DNA of 64,000 nucleotides from Rhodoblastus acidophilus (GTDB lineage: Bacteria; Pseudomonadota; Alphaproteobacteria; Rhizobiales; Beijerinckiaceae). Below the pieces are notes generated by a model. That model ran no database searches. It worked only from the letters and a program-made list of their open reading frames with translations, and was not told the DNA's origin. Within the stretch, counting starts at the first letter, position 1, and every line of letters begins with the position of its first letter. The stretch spans positions 175,539-239,538 of the forward strand of contig NZ_JAOQNX010000002.1 of assembly GCF_025961575.1 (NCBI RefSeq), given 5' to 3'. Made by a program: the position numbers and the translations under genes. Positions 36,113 through 46,015 of the stretch are shown in pieces.

Positions 36113-37240
36113 ATGGCGCGCATCTATTTCGACCATAACGCCACCGCGCCGCTGCGCCCAGCGGCGCGCGACGCCCTGATCGCCGCGCTCGACGCCGGCA
36201 ACGCCTCGTCCGTCCATGCCGAAGGGCGGGCGGCGCGGGCCAAGATCGAGAATGCGCGGGGGCTGATCGCGCGGCATTTTGGCGCCAAGCCGGAGCTTGT
36301 GGTGTTCACCTCGGGCGCGACCGAGGCCGCCAATATGGCGTTGCGCCCGGCGCTGGCAGGGTTTGATTGCGACCGGCTTGTTGTCGGCGGCGGCGAGCAT
36401 CCTTGCGTTGTGTCCGGCCATGGGTTTGGCGCGGCGGTTTCGGTGGCGCTCGATGGCGAGGGGCGGCTTGATCTCGCGGCCTTGCGGGATGCGCTTGGCG
36501 GCGCGGGCGCGCCGATGCTGGCGCTTCAGGCCGCCAATAATGAAACCGGCGTGATCCAGCCTGTCGCCGAGGCCGCCGCTCTGGTCCATGAGGCCGGCGG
36601 GGTGTTGGTTTGCGACGCCGTGCAGGCTTTGGGCCGCGTGGACTGCACTTTTGCCGCCACCGGCGCGGATGTTTTGTTTGTCTCCAGCCACAAGATTGGC
36701 GGGCCCAAGGGCGTGGGCGCCGTCATCTTTGCGCGGCGCGCCGTCATGCCTGCCGAAAAACTGCTGCGCGGCGGCGGTCAGGAGCGTGGTTTTCGCGCCG
36801 GCACCGAGAATGTGGCGGCCATCGCCGGTTTTGCTGCGGCGTTTTCCGAAATCATCGCCTCTGGCCCCGCCGAAATGGCGCGGCTTGGGGCTTTGCGCGA
36901 CCGGATCGAGGCGGAGGTTCGGGCGCTGGCGCCGGAGGCCGTCGTGTTCGGGGCCGGGGCGCCGCGATTGCCGAATACGATGGCCTTCGCCCTGCCCGGC
37001 TTTGCCGCCGAGACCATGGTCGCCGCGCTGGATGTCGAGGGCGTGGCGCTGTCCTCGGGTTCGGCCTGTTCGTCCGGCAAAGTTTCCGCTTCCGCCGTGC
37101 TCGCCGCCATGGGAGTCGCGCCCGAGGTCGCGCGCTGCGCCTTGCGGATTTCGCTCGGGTGGCCAAATAATGAGCAGGAGGGCGTGGCTTTTCCTGAGAT
37201 TTTGGCTAAAGTGCGACACAGGATGTCGCAGCGGCGGTAA
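36113..37240 (+). CDS. Cysteine desulfurase (NifS/IscS type)
   Basis: 375 residues. The PLP lysine is in SSHKIGGPKGVG, and the mobile-loop cysteine is in SSGSACSSGKVSAS, the group I signature. FDHNATAPLRPAARDAL is the usual N terminus. It takes sulfur from cysteine. It heads the suf cluster, so it is likely a second desulfurase in addition to the group II SufS further on. A 67-bp gap with a GCGGG...CCCGC hairpin separates it from sufB. Confidence 0.93.
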   Translation: MARIYFDHNATAPLRPAARDALIAALDAGNASSVHAEGRAARAKIENARGLIARHFGAKPELVVFTSGATEAANMALRPALAGFDCDRLVVGGGEHPCVVSGHGFGAAVSVALDGEGRLDLAALRDALGGAGAPMLALQAANNETGVIQPVAEAAALVHEAGGVLVCDAVQALGRVDCTFAATGADVLFVSSHKIGGPKGVGAVIFARRAVMPAEKLLRGGGQERGFRAGTENVAAIAGFAAAFSEIIASGPAEMARLGALRDRIEAEVRALAPEAVVFGAGAPRLPNTMAFALPGFAAETMVAALDVEGVALSSGSACSSGKVSASAVLAAMGVAPEVARCALRISLGWPNNEQEGVAFPEILAKVRHRMSQRR

Positions 37241-37307
37241 GCCGGATGCGCTCCTGATCATACTCAACCAGCGGGCCTTGAACCCGCGTTAGGTGAGGAG
37301 AGTTTTG

Positions 37308-38777
37308 ATGGCGGCGGTCCAGCAGACGGTCGACACGGTGAAGACGCTCGACGTCGACGCCTATAAATACGGTTTCACGACCGAGATCGAATCCGAAAAA
37401 GCGCCGAAGGGGCTGAACGAGGAGATCGTTCGCTTCATTTCCGCGCGCAAGAAAGAGCCGGAGTGGCTCACCCAATGGCGCCTCGACGCGTTCAAGCGCT
37501 GGCGGACCATGGAGGAGCCGCGCTGGGCGCGGGTCGATTATCCCAAGATCGACTATCAGGATCTCTATTATTATTCCGCGCCCAAGGGGACGGAGGGGCC
37601 GCGCACGCTGGCCGACGTCGATCCTGAATTGCTGCGCACCTATGAGAAACTGGGCATTCCGCTCAGCGAGCAGGAGATTTTGGCCGGGGTGCAGGAGCGC
37701 CGCGTCGCCGTCGACGCCGTGTTCGATTCCGTGTCGGTGGTCACCACTTTTAAAGAGGAGCTTGGCAAGGCCGGGGTGATCTTTTGCCCGATTTCGGAGG
37801 CGGTGCAGAGCCATCCGGAGCTGGTGCGCAAATATCTGGGCTCGGTGGTGCCGGTCACCGACAATTATTTTGCGACTCTCAACTCCGCCGTGTTTTCGGA
37901 CGGCTCCTTCGTCTATGTGCCGCCCGGCGTGCGCTGCCCGATGGAGCTTTCGACCTATTTCCGCATCAACGAGCAGAATACCGGGCAGTTCGAGCGCACG
38001 CTGATCATCGCCGACGCCGGGTCCTATGTGTCCTATCTCGAGGGCTGCACGGCGCCCAAGCGCGACGAAAACCAACTGCATGCGGCGGTGGTGGAACTGG
38101 TCGCGCTCGACGACGCCGAGATCAAATATTCGACCGTGCAAAACTGGTATCCCGGCGACAGCGAGGGGCGCGGCGGCATTTACAATTTCGTCACCAAGCG
38201 CGGCGATTGTCGCGGGGCGCGCTCGAAAATTTCCTGGACGCAGGTGGAGACGGGATCGGCCATCACCTGGAAATATCCGTCCTGCATTTTGCGCGGCGAG
38301 TCTTCGCGGGGCGAGTTCTATTCCATCGCCATTTCCAATGGGCGGCAGCAGGTCGATTCCGGCACCAAAATGCTGCATCTCGGCAAGAACACCTCGAGCA
38401 GGATCATCTCGAAAGGCATTTCGGCGGGGCGCTCACAAAACACATATCGCGGCCAGGTGTTCGCGCATCGAAAAGCGGAGAACGCGCGCAATTTCACCAA
38501 TTGCGATTCGCTGCTGATCGGCGATCAGTGCGGCGCCCATACCGTGCCCTATATCGAGGCGAAGAATTCCTCCGCTTTGTTCGAGCATGAGGCGACCACC
38601 TCGAAAATCTCCGACGATCAACTGTTCTACTGCATGCAGCGCGGGCTTGAGCCGGAAGAAGCCACCGCGCTGATCGTCAATGGATTCGTGCGCGACGTGT
38701 TGCAGCAATTGCCGATGGAGTTCGCCGTGGAGGCGCAAAAACTCATCGCCATTTCGCTCGAAGGCAGCGTCGGCTGA
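37308..38777 (+). CDS. sufB: Fe-S cluster assembly scaffold SufB
   Basis: 489 residues from the ATG at 37308 (after AGGTGAGGAG). The SufB core includes [20 protein letters not shown] and [17 protein letters not shown] near the C terminus, with the conserved Cys. It forms the SufBC2D scaffold for cluster assembly. SufC follows after 12 bp. The start is chosen for its ribosome site and the normal family length. Confidence 0.97.
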   Translation: MAAVQQTVDTVKTLDVDAYKYGFTTEIESEKAPKGLNEEIVRFISARKKEPEWLTQWRLDAFKRWRTMEEPRWARVDYPKIDYQDLYYYSAPKGTEGPRTLADVDPELLRTYEKLGIPLSEQEILAGVQERRVAVDAVFDSVSVVTTFKEELGKAGVIFCPISEAVQSHPELVRKYLGSVVPVTDNYFATLNSAVFSDGSFVYVPPGVRCPMELSTYFRINEQNTGQFERTLIIADAGSYVSYLEGCTAPKRDENQLHAAVVELVALDDAEIKYSTVQNWYPGDSEGRGGIYNFVTKRGDCRGARSKISWTQVETGSAITWKYPSCILRGESSRGEFYSIAISNGRQQVDSGTKMLHLGKNTSSRIISKGISAGRSQNTYRGQVFAHRKAENARNFTNCDSLLIGDQCGAHTVPYIEAKNSSALFEHEATTSKISDDQLFYCMQRGLEPEEATALIVNGFVRDVLQQLPMEFAVEAQKLIAISLEGSVG

Positions 38778-38789
38778 CAGGATTTAATC

Positions 38790-39542
38790 ATGATCGAAAT
38801 CGAAAATTTGCACGTCGCCGTCGCCGGCAAGAAGATTCTCGACGGGCTCACGCTGAAAGTCGAGGACGGACAGGTCGCGGCGATCATGGGGCCGAACGGG
38901 TCGGGCAAGTCCACGCTCTCCTATGTGGTCGCGGGGCGCGCCGATTATGAAGTGCTGGACGGATCGATCCGGCTCGACGGCGTCGACATACTGGAAAAAT
39001 CGCCGGCCGAGCGGGCGGCCATGGGGCTGTTCCTGGTGTTCCAATATCCGCTGGAAATTCCCGGCGTCGCCACCATGACCTTCTTGAAGGCGGCGCTCAA
39101 TGCGCAACGCAAAGCGCGCGGCGAGGCGGAGCTGCCCACCATCGAATTCATGAAGCAGGTGCGCGCCGCCGCCGCCAAATTGAACATTTCGCAGGACATG
39201 CTCAAGCGCCCGGTCAATGTCGGCTTTTCCGGCGGCGAGAAGAAGCGCATGGAGATTCTGCAAATGGCGCTGCTCGAGCCGCGGTTTTCCATTCTCGACG
39301 AGATGGATTCCGGGCTCGACATCGATGCGCTCAAAACCTGCGCCGAAGGCGTCAACGCCTTGCGCGGCGACGGTCGCAGTTTTTTGGTGATCACGCACTA
39401 TCAGCGTCTGCTGAATTTTATTCCGCCGGACGTTGTGCATGTGATGTCGCGCGGAAAAATCGTGAAAAGCGGCGGACCCGAATTGGCGCTTGCGCTGGAG
39501 GCCAGTGGCTATGCCGAATATGCGGAAGGAGCGGCTGCGTGA
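38790..39542 (+). CDS. sufC: Fe-S cluster assembly ATPase SufC
   Basis: 250 residues. ABC ATPase motifs: Walker A MGPNGSGKSTLSYVVAG, signature FSGGEKKRMEILQMALLEP, Walker B FSILDEMDSGLDIDAL, and the H-loop VITHYQRLL. It powers SufBC2D conformational change. Its stop overlaps the GTG start of sufD. Confidence 0.98.
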   Translation: MIEIENLHVAVAGKKILDGLTLKVEDGQVAAIMGPNGSGKSTLSYVVAGRADYEVLDGSIRLDGVDILEKSPAERAAMGLFLVFQYPLEIPGVATMTFLKAALNAQRKARGEAELPTIEFMKQVRAAAAKLNISQDMLKRPVNVGFSGGEKKRMEILQMALLEPRFSILDEMDSGLDIDALKTCAEGVNALRGDGRSFLVITHYQRLLNFIPPDVVHVMSRGKIVKSGGPELALALEASGYAEYAEGAAA

Positions 39543-40786
39543 CCGGGCTTTCCAGCAAGGCGGAAGAAGAGTTTTCGGGCCTGTTGCCCGCCGACGCCTC
39601 GGCGTCGGCAAAATTGTTCTTCGAGCAGTTCCAGCGCGCCGGCCTGCCCGGCCGGCGCGTCGAAAGCTGGCATTATTCGGACCTGCGCACCAGGTTGCGC
39701 GTGGTTCCTCCGGTCGCGCACGCGCCTGACGAGGCGGCGCGCGGGGTGGCGCGGCACAAGCTGGGGGCGAGCGAGCGGCTGCGGCTGGTCACCATCGACG
39801 GTTTCTTTGCGCCGGAGCTTTCGGATGATTTTTCCGGCGTCGCCGGGATTGAAATCTCCTCCGTCGGCGAAGCGGAATTTTTCGGCGGCGCCGCCGATCC
39901 CATGCTCGATCTCAACGCCGCCTTTTCCCGCGGCGGCTTTCTGCTCGAGATCGGGGTCGGCGCGCGCGTGGAGCCGGTGATCGAAATCGTGGCGCTCGCC
40001 GGCGCCGAAACCGACCGCAGCCGGTTTGGACGCAATCTGATCCGGCTGGGCGCCGGCGCCCGCGCGGCAATTTTGGAGACGCGCGACGAAGGTTTTGCCG
40101 GCTTTGGCGACAGCGCTCTGTTCATCGAACTGGGCGAGGATTCGCAGCTCGATTATGCCTGCCGTTGCCGGGAAACCGCTGGGGTCGAGGTGCAGACGCT
40201 CAATGTGATGCTGGCGGCGCGCGCGAAATTGCGGGCTGTGTCGCTGCTGGCGCAGACACCGTTCCTGCGCCGGCAATTCTTCGTCTCGCTCGGCGGCGAA
40301 GGCGCGGAGCTGCAGCTCTCCGGCGCCGCGATTTTGGGCCGCAACGATCACGCCGACCTGACCATGGTGGTGCACCACAATGCGCCCGCCTGCGTCAGCC
40401 GCGAGACTTTTAAATATGTGCTCGGCGACCACGCCAACGGGGTTTTTCAGGGCAAGATCATCGTGCCGCCGCATGCGCAAAAAACCGACGGCAAGATGCT
40501 GTGCCGGGGCTTGCTGCTCTCCGACGACGCCGCCATGTCGGCCAAGCCGGAACTGGAAATCTTTGCCGACGATGTCGCCTGCGGCCATGGCGCGGCGGTG
40601 ACCAAACTCGACGCGCAGCAGCTGTTCTATCTGGAGACGCGCGGCGTCCCCCATATCGAAGCGGAAAAGATTCTGATCGACGCTTTCGCGGCCGACGTGT
40701 TCGACACGCTGGCCAGCGAAGGCTTGCGCGACGTGCTGCGCCAGGACCTTTCCGATCTTCTCGGCGAAAAGGAGCCGGCGTCATGA
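39539..40786 (+). CDS. sufD: Fe-S cluster assembly protein SufD
   Basis: 415 residues with a GTG start at 39539 that overlaps the sufC stop by four bases. The SufD beta-helix core has ESWHYSDLRTRL near residue 45, MVVHHNAPACVSRETFKY and the C-terminal YLETRGVPHIEAEKILIDAF. It forms the heterodimer with SufB. Its TGA overlaps the sufS ATG. Confidence 0.96.
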   Translation: MTGLSSKAEEEFSGLLPADASASAKLFFEQFQRAGLPGRRVESWHYSDLRTRLRVVPPVAHAPDEAARGVARHKLGASERLRLVTIDGFFAPELSDDFSGVAGIEISSVGEAEFFGGAADPMLDLNAAFSRGGFLLEIGVGARVEPVIEIVALAGAETDRSRFGRNLIRLGAGARAAILETRDEGFAGFGDSALFIELGEDSQLDYACRCRETAGVEVQTLNVMLAARAKLRAVSLLAQTPFLRRQFFVSLGGEGAELQLSGAAILGRNDHADLTMVVHHNAPACVSRETFKYVLGDHANGVFQGKIIVPPHAQKTDGKMLCRGLLLSDDAAMSAKPELEIFADDVACGHGAAVTKLDAQQLFYLETRGVPHIEAEKILIDAFAADVFDTLASEGLRDVLRQDLSDLLGEKEPAS

Positions 40787-42018
40787 ACCAGATGAAACCG
40801 GTCTACGACCTGAGCAAAATTCGCGCGGATTTTCCCATCCTCACGGAAAAGCCCTATGGCAAACCGCTGGTCTATCTCGACAATGCCGCGAGCGCGCAAA
40901 AGCCGCGTCAGGTGATCGCCCGCATGACCCATGCGACGGAGCACGAATATGCCAATGTGCATCGCGGCCTCCATTATCTCGCCAATGCGGCGACCGACGC
41001 CTACGAAGCCGCGCGCGAAAAAGTGCGGGCGTTTTTGAACGCCGGTTCGACCGACGAGATCATTTTTACCCGCGGCGCGACCGAAGCGTTGAACCTGGTG
41101 GCGTCGTCGTTCGGCCGGGCGAAAATCGGCGCCGGCGACGAGATCGTGCTGTCGATCATGGAGCACCATTCCAACATCGTGCCCTGGCATTTTTGGCGCG
41201 AGCGCGCCGGCGCGGTTTTGAAATGGGTCGATGTCGAGGATGACGGGTCGTTCTCGTTGCAACGGTTCGAGGAGGCCCTGACGGACCGCACCAAGATCGT
41301 CGCCATCACCCATATGTCCAACGTGCTGGGCACGGTGACGCCGGTGAAGGAAATCGTTAGGCTCGCACATGAGCGTGGCGTTCCGGTGCTGGTCGACGGG
41401 TCGCAGGGCGCGGTTCATGCGCAGGTCGACGTGCGCGATCTCGATGTCGATTTTTATGCGATCACCGGCCACAAGCTTTATGGCCCGACCGGCATTGGCG
41501 CGCTCTACGGCAAGAGGGAATGGCTGGAAAACCTGCCGCCCTTTGCCGGCGGCGGCGAGATGATCGAGACGGTGACGTGTGACACCGTCACTTACGGCGT
41601 TCCGCCCCAAAGATTTGAGGCGGGCACGCCGCCGATCCTCGAAGCGATCGGGCTTGGCGCCGCGCTCGACTATATGGAGACGCTCGGCCGCGACGCCATT
41701 CGCGCGCATGAGGCCGACCTCGCCGCCTATGCCGGCGCGCGGCTCGCCGAACTGCCGTTCCTGCGGCTGATCGGGACCGCGCCGGACAAGGGGGCGCTGT
41801 TCTCGTTCGAAATGACCGGCGCGCACGCCCATGACGTTGCGACCGTGATCGACCGCTCCGGCGTCGCGGTGCGCGCCGGCACCCATTGCGCGCAGCCGCT
41901 GCTGGCGCGCTATGGCGTGACCTCCACCTGCCGGGCGTCTTTCGCCCTCTACAACACCCGCGAGGAAGTGGACGCGCTGGTCGCGGCGCTGACCCGCGCC
42001 GCCGATTTGTTTTCCTGA
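40783..42018 (+). CDS. sufS: Cysteine desulfurase SufS (group II)
   Basis: 411 residues from the ATG at 40783, overlapping sufD by four bases. The PLP lysine lies in YAITGHKLYGPTGIG and the active-site Cys in VAVRAGTHCAQPLLARY, the shorter loop of group II. It donates sulfur to the SUF scaffold. No SufE or SufU is in the window, so the acceptor must be coded elsewhere. It overlaps sufT by one base. Confidence 0.97.
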   Translation: MNQMKPVYDLSKIRADFPILTEKPYGKPLVYLDNAASAQKPRQVIARMTHATEHEYANVHRGLHYLANAATDAYEAAREKVRAFLNAGSTDEIIFTRGATEALNLVASSFGRAKIGAGDEIVLSIMEHHSNIVPWHFWRERAGAVLKWVDVEDDGSFSLQRFEEALTDRTKIVAITHMSNVLGTVTPVKEIVRLAHERGVPVLVDGSQGAVHAQVDVRDLDVDFYAITGHKLYGPTGIGALYGKREWLENLPPFAGGGEMIETVTCDTVTYGVPPQRFEAGTPPILEAIGLGAALDYMETLGRDAIRAHEADLAAYAGARLAELPFLRLIGTAPDKGALFSFEMTGAHAHDVATVIDRSGVAVRAGTHCAQPLLARYGVTSTCRASFALYNTREEVDALVAALTRAADLFS

Positions 42019-42404
42019 TGGATGACGCGATGACCGAGACCGAGACCCAGCCCAATCATCCCGAAATCGCCGCAAATCCCGAGCTTCGGCCACAGGATTT
42101 CGACCAGCTGAGCGAGGGCATCGTCGCCGCGCTGAAGACGGTCTATGACCCGGAAATCCCGGCCGACATTTATGAGCTCGGGCTGATCTATCGGGTCGAG
42201 ATCGATGACAGCCATTTTGTGAAAATCGACATGACGCTCACCGCGCCGGGCTGTCCGGTGGCTGGCGAAATGCCGGTCTGGGTGGAAAATGCCGTCGCCG
42301 CCGTGCCCGGCGTCGCCGGGGTGGAGGTCAAAATGGTGTTCGATCCGCCGTGGGACCAGAGCCGCATGTCGGATGAGGCGCGCGTCGCGCTCGACATGTG
42401 GTGA
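42018..42404 (+). CDS. sufT: SUF assembly factor SufT (DUF59/MIP18 family)
   Basis: 128 residues from the ATG at 42018 (MDDAMTETET), overlapping the sufS stop by one base. A second ATG at 42030 is possible. The DUF59 core has KTVYDPEIPADIYELGLIYR and TLTAPGCPVAGEMPVWVENA. It takes part in Fe-S cluster maturation or delivery. It closes the operon. An A-type carrier (SufA) is not found after it. Confidence 0.93.
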   Translation: MDDAMTETETQPNHPEIAANPELRPQDFDQLSEGIVAALKTVYDPEIPADIYELGLIYRVEIDDSHFVKIDMTLTAPGCPVAGEMPVWVENAVAAVPGVAGVEVKMVFDPPWDQSRMSDEARVALDMW

Positions 42405-42423
42405 GCGGCGGGGCCGGCCGGGT

Positions 42424-42882
42424 TCAGGCGCGTCGCTGGAGTGGCGCGGGGCGCGGCTCTGGAGCTACGGCGCCGGCCTTGTCTCGCAGGACCTCCCGCA
42501 GCGACCTGATGGCGGCGTCGAGGGCGTGACGCTGTTGCTCCAGATGGCTGAGCTGCGACCTGAGAACCTCGTCGCCCGGCATGAAAAAATCGGCGGGCTC
42601 GGTCTTGCCGGCGTCGCGCTCCGCGAGGAAGCCCCGGATTTGCTCGAGACTGAAGCCGAGGTCCTTGGCTTTGAGGATCGAACGCAGGCGGGCGACCTGC
42701 TCCTCGCCGAACAGACGCGCCCGCCCACCCGCGGCGCGGTGCGATGACAGCAAGCCGCGTTCTTCATAGAAGCGCAAAGCGCGGGTCGTAACCCCGTAAC
42801 GCCTCGCGAGATCGCCGATCAGGTGTCCGCACATCGGCTCCCGCGGCGTGTTCACGTCCTTGATCTGTCTCCTGGCCGTCAT
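42424..42882 (-). CDS. MerR-family transcriptional regulator
   Basis: About 152 residues. The helix-turn-helix is IGDLARRYGVTTRALRFYEE, with RGLLSSHRAAGGRARLFGEE completing the winged DNA-binding unit, followed by a coiled-coil dimerisation helix and a short C terminus with no cysteine cluster. Metal sensing is therefore not obvious. The start is uncertain: ATG at 42882 has GGGGA upstream, and MCGHLIGDL (about 42834) resembles other MerR starts. It converges with sufT, 19 bp between stops. Confidence 0.85.
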   Translation of the reverse strand: MTARRQIKDVNTPREPMCGHLIGDLARRYGVTTRALRFYEERGLLSSHRAAGGRARLFGEEQVARLRSILKAKDLGFSLEQIRGFLAERDAGKTEPADFFMPGDEVLRSQLSHLEQQRHALDAAIRSLREVLRDKAGAVAPEPRPAPLQRRA

Positions 42883-43002
42883 TGCGAGCATCCCCAATAC
42901 GCAAAGCGAGGTGAGGATAGCAGCGCGGCGCCCGCTTGGCGGCGCCGCGGGGGTGACGTAACCGTGACGCCTGTTACCTGACGCTTGCGCGCCGGGCGGG
43001 CG

Positions 43003-43218
43003 TCAGGCTTTTTTCAGAAAACAGGTTTTGAGCACCAGGCCCTTCACCTTGTCGGTGCGGCCCTCGATCTCCTCGGGATCGTCGGTGAGGTGGATGCCGC
43101 GGATCATCGTGCCGCGCTTCAGCACGGTGGACGACCCCTTCACCTTCAGATCCTTGATGACCGTGACATTGTCGCCCTCGTTGAGGAGCGCGCCGTTGGA
43201 ATCGCGGGTCTCGGACAT
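43003..43218 (-). CDS. PhnA/YjdM-like small domain protein
   Basis: 71 residues from the ATG at 43218 (AAGGAAAGCC upstream). MSETRDSNGALLNEGDNVTV and LKVKGSSTVLKRGTMIRGIH match the C-terminal domain of PhnA/YjdM, annotated as alkylphosphonate utilisation protein though its role is unclear. Full-length PhnA has an N-terminal zinc ribbon, and this short form lacks it. The longer upstream frame is not similar to the family. Confidence 0.85.
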   Translation of the reverse strand: MSETRDSNGALLNEGDNVTVIKDLKVKGSSTVLKRGTMIRGIHLTDDPEEIEGRTDKVKGLVLKTCFLKKA

Positions 43219-43423
43219 TGGCTTTCCTTTTTGCGCGTCGCGCGCCCTTCGAGCAACGTGGAGGCCGCGGTAGACCATGGATTTGCCGGCTTGCCAAGGC
43301 CATGTCAGGCATGCCCCGAGCTTGCCCCGTCCGATCTGGGGCGCCTCGGACGGTCGAGCCCCCGCCCCGGGCGTGCGAAAAGTTTGGGTTGAGCCTGGGC
43401 CATAAGCCGCTAAACACGAGGGC

Positions 43424-44293
43424 ATGCTCTACGCTTGGCTGATCGCGCCCTTCGTCGATTATGAATTCATGCGCCGCGCGCTGGTCGGCGCCTGGGCGCT
43501 GGCGCTGGCGGGGGCGCCGCTCGGCGTGTTCCTGCTGCTGCGGCGCATGGCGCTGTCCGGCGACGCCCTCGCCCACGCCATCCTGCCCGGCGCGGCGCTC
43601 GGCTATCTCGTCGCCGGCCTGTCGCTGCCCGCCATGACGCTCGGCGGCGTTTTGGCCGGCTTCGCCGTCGCCCTGGGCTCCGGCGCCATCGCCCGCGCCA
43701 CCGTGTTGCGCGAGGAAGCGTCGCTTGCCGCCTTCTACCTGCTGTCGCTGGCGCTTGGCGTCACCCTGGTGTCCGTGCGCGGCTCCAATGTCGACCTGCT
43801 GCATGTGCTGTTCGGCAGCGTGCTGGCGCTCGACGACGCCACCTTGATCCTGCTGGCCGCGATCGCCAGCGTCACCCTGGTGGGGCTCGCCGCGATCTAC
43901 CGGCCGCTGGCGCTGGATACGCTCGACCCCGGTTTTCTCGCCTCCGTCAGCCGGGCCGGCGCGGCGATCCAGAGCGTTTTCCTGATGCTGGTGGCGTTGA
44001 ACCTGGTCGCCGGATTTCATGCGCTGGGGACGCTGCTGTCGGTGGGCATGATGATGCTGCCGGCGATTTCCGCGCGCCTGTGGACGCAGAACATGAGCGG
44101 GATGATCGCGCTCGCCGCTTTGTTCGGGCTGACCGGCGCCTATGCCGGGCTGCTCGCCTCCTATCATTGGGCGCTGCCCTCGGGGCCGCTGATCATTCTG
44201 GCCTGCGGCGCGCTCTATGTGCTGTCGCTGGTCGCCGGGCCGGCGGGAGGCTTGTTGCGCAAATTCACGCCGCGTTCGCATCTGGAAGGGTGA
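43424..44293 (+). CDS. Zinc/manganese-type ABC transporter permease
   Basis: 289 residues with about nine hydrophobic helices. LLLRRMALSGDALAHAILPG and GAALGYLVAGLSLPAM are the ABC-3 family (ZnuB/MntB/AztB) signature. It should pair with an ATPase and a periplasmic binding protein. No ATPase gene is visible anywhere in the window, and the binding protein of the right class is 6 kb away at 50501. The 3' end overlaps the convergent Hint gene by 29 bp. The metal is uncertain; zinc is favoured by the neighbourhood. Confidence 0.88.
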   Translation: MLYAWLIAPFVDYEFMRRALVGAWALALAGAPLGVFLLLRRMALSGDALAHAILPGAALGYLVAGLSLPAMTLGGVLAGFAVALGSGAIARATVLREEASLAAFYLLSLALGVTLVSVRGSNVDLLHVLFGSVLALDDATLILLAAIASVTLVGLAAIYRPLALDTLDPGFLASVSRAGAAIQSVFLMLVALNLVAGFHALGTLLSVGMMMLPAISARLWTQNMSGMIALAALFGLTGAYAGLLASYHWALPSGPLIILACGALYVLSLVAGPAGGLLRKFTPRSHLEG

Positions 44294-45665
44294 GGGCGGC
44301 CGCGCGCGCCTCCAAGGCCTGGCGGAGCCGCGCGGGAAGCTGCCGACGCGCTTTGACGCGCGCAAAAGACAGTTCTTCGATCGGCTTGCTAGTGGGGTAC
44401 AGCGCCTGGCGCTCCTCCCAATTGTCGAAGGTCAGCCGCTCCGCCGTGTCGACGAAGGTTTCGACCGGCGCATTTTCGGCTAGAACCAACTCATGGGCCT
44501 CGAGCTCGACGTGGTAATAGACGATCCGCTCGGCGATGGCGCGCTCACGGACGATCGAGGCGCCGTTGACCAGGGCGCTGGCGTGGACCAGCAAGCCGTC
44601 GACGAACAGCGCGTGATCCGGCGACAGCAAGAGGTCGCGGCTGGGGACGCCCTCGCTGAGCGCGCCAGCCTTGATCCGGATCGGACAGACGCGCAGCGGA
44701 TCGGAAAAACGCGTCGAAATCGTGCTGCGGCCGATCCAGGCGACGGGCTTGAACGCGCCCTCGGAGGTCAGAAGCAGGTCGCCGCGCGCCAAATTCTCCA
44801 CGGCGACTTCGCCCTTGTCGGTCATGAGCGAGGTCCCGCGCGCAAAGCACGCCACCTCGGTGGTCACGGCGCCGACGTTTTTGCCCAGGTCGGCCACCGA
44901 CACCGTCCCCGTGGACAGATTGATGTCATAGAGCAGGGCGGGATAATCATAGACTGGGTTTCCGTTCGACATGACATAGGCGTCGGTCGCGTCGGCGCAA
45001 AAAGACGTGACATAGTCCGTTGGAGCGGAAAAACTGAATGTGGCGACCAGAGACATCGTTCCGGTGTTCGGGTCGACCGTTTCGACGCGATATTGATCGG
45101 CGGCGGCGCCCTGGCACAGCGCGAACAGCTGCGATCCATTGTACGTCAAGCGCAACACCTGGGCGTTGAGGGGCGTGTTCCAGGACCTTGCCTCGGTCAA
45201 GCTGCAGCCATAAAGAACATTGCCGCTCGAAACCACGTAGATATCGGTCGCGCTGGCCGCCACCGACGCGCGATTTACGTTGAAGCCGTCAGATGCGATC
45301 AAGTAACGGTTATCGGCGGCTTCGCCCGTGGCGCGATCGATGGTCTCTAAATAGAGATACATGAAGTCCGCCTCGTAGCCCATCGCAACCAGGGACGAAC
45401 CGTTCAGGGTCATGCAATCGATATTATGGCCGCCGCCCTTGGTCGTGACCGCGCCCGTGGCCAGATTGATGTCGTATAACAAGCCGAGCGCGGAGACGAT
45501 GTAACAATCGTTGGCGTCGGCGGCGAACGGCAGACCACTCCAAAAAACATCAGGGTCTATAGAAAAACGCGCGACAGGCGTCGCAACGCCGGTTGAGGGA
45601 TCGAACGTTTCGACAAAACAATCGCCGTTGAGATAATCACCACCCATAACAACGAGTTTGGACAT
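44265..45665 (-). CDS. Hint-domain protein with beta-propeller-like N terminus
   Basis: 466 residues from the ATG at 45665 (GGAGAG upstream). The N-terminal 265 residues contain repeats of the form VETxDPxTGxxxxVAxF ... LLYDINLxTGxV (about 15-75 and 193-260), like part of a beta-propeller. At residue 273 a Hint (hedgehog/intein) domain begins: ACFARGTSLMTDKGEVAVE, with the later LSPDHALFVDG block, ending near 425. The Cys after the junction would be the nucleophile for self-cleavage. No signal peptide is visible. Function unknown, possibly a self-processing surface or secreted protein. Confidence 0.82.
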   Translation of the reverse strand: MSKLVVMGGDYLNGDCFVETFDPSTGVATPVARFSIDPDVFWSGLPFAADANDCYIVSALGLLYDINLATGAVTTKGGGHNIDCMTLNGSSLVAMGYEADFMYLYLETIDRATGEAADNRYLIASDGFNVNRASVAASATDIYVVSSGNVLYGCSLTEARSWNTPLNAQVLRLTYNGSQLFALCQGAAADQYRVETVDPNTGTMSLVATFSFSAPTDYVTSFCADATDAYVMSNGNPVYDYPALLYDINLSTGTVSVADLGKNVGAVTTEVACFARGTSLMTDKGEVAVENLARGDLLLTSEGAFKPVAWIGRSTISTRFSDPLRVCPIRIKAGALSEGVPSRDLLLSPDHALFVDGLLVHASALVNGASIVRERAIAERIVYYHVELEAHELVLAENAPVETFVDTAERLTFDNWEERQALYPTSKPIEELSFARVKARRQLPARLRQALEARAAALTLPDANAA

Positions 45666-46015
45666 ATCATCTCTCCAAAATCGACATCGCAAAATGCGTA
45701 GCAATTAAGTTAATCAATTTATCACCCATCTAAGCAAGCACAACGCGAGGGAGGTTGCGGGGCGTTCAACTTTTCGGCAGCGCGATCGAAGTCGAGCATT
45801 TCAACATTCGGCGCCCGGGCCGCCCGCGTCGATCGACGTCGCCGGTTCCGGCCCCGACTTGCCTGCGCCAGAGCAGGTCACGCGTAGATGCGGCGCATGC
45901 CATACCATAAAGATACTTATTTAAGTCTTGAAATCCGTTACGGAATACGGCAGTCTTAACAATTCAGACGGAATTGGAATGCTCAGAGAATTGCCCGGCG
46001 CCCGGAGACGCTGCA
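45666..46015. promoter_or_regulatory. Divergent promoter region between the two Hint genes
   Basis: 350 bp with no gene, between starts that face away from each other. It is clearly richer in A and T near both ends than the neighbouring genes, with near-palindromes such as ATTTAAGTCTTGAAAT near 45918 and TCCGTTACGGA near 45935. Both promoters must lie here, but no consensus elements could be fixed. Confidence 0.45.

Noticed and set aside
43219..43423. A remnant of an ABC ATPase (znuC) before the permease
   Set aside because: No Walker A, signature or Walker B motif can be read in any frame of these 205 bp.
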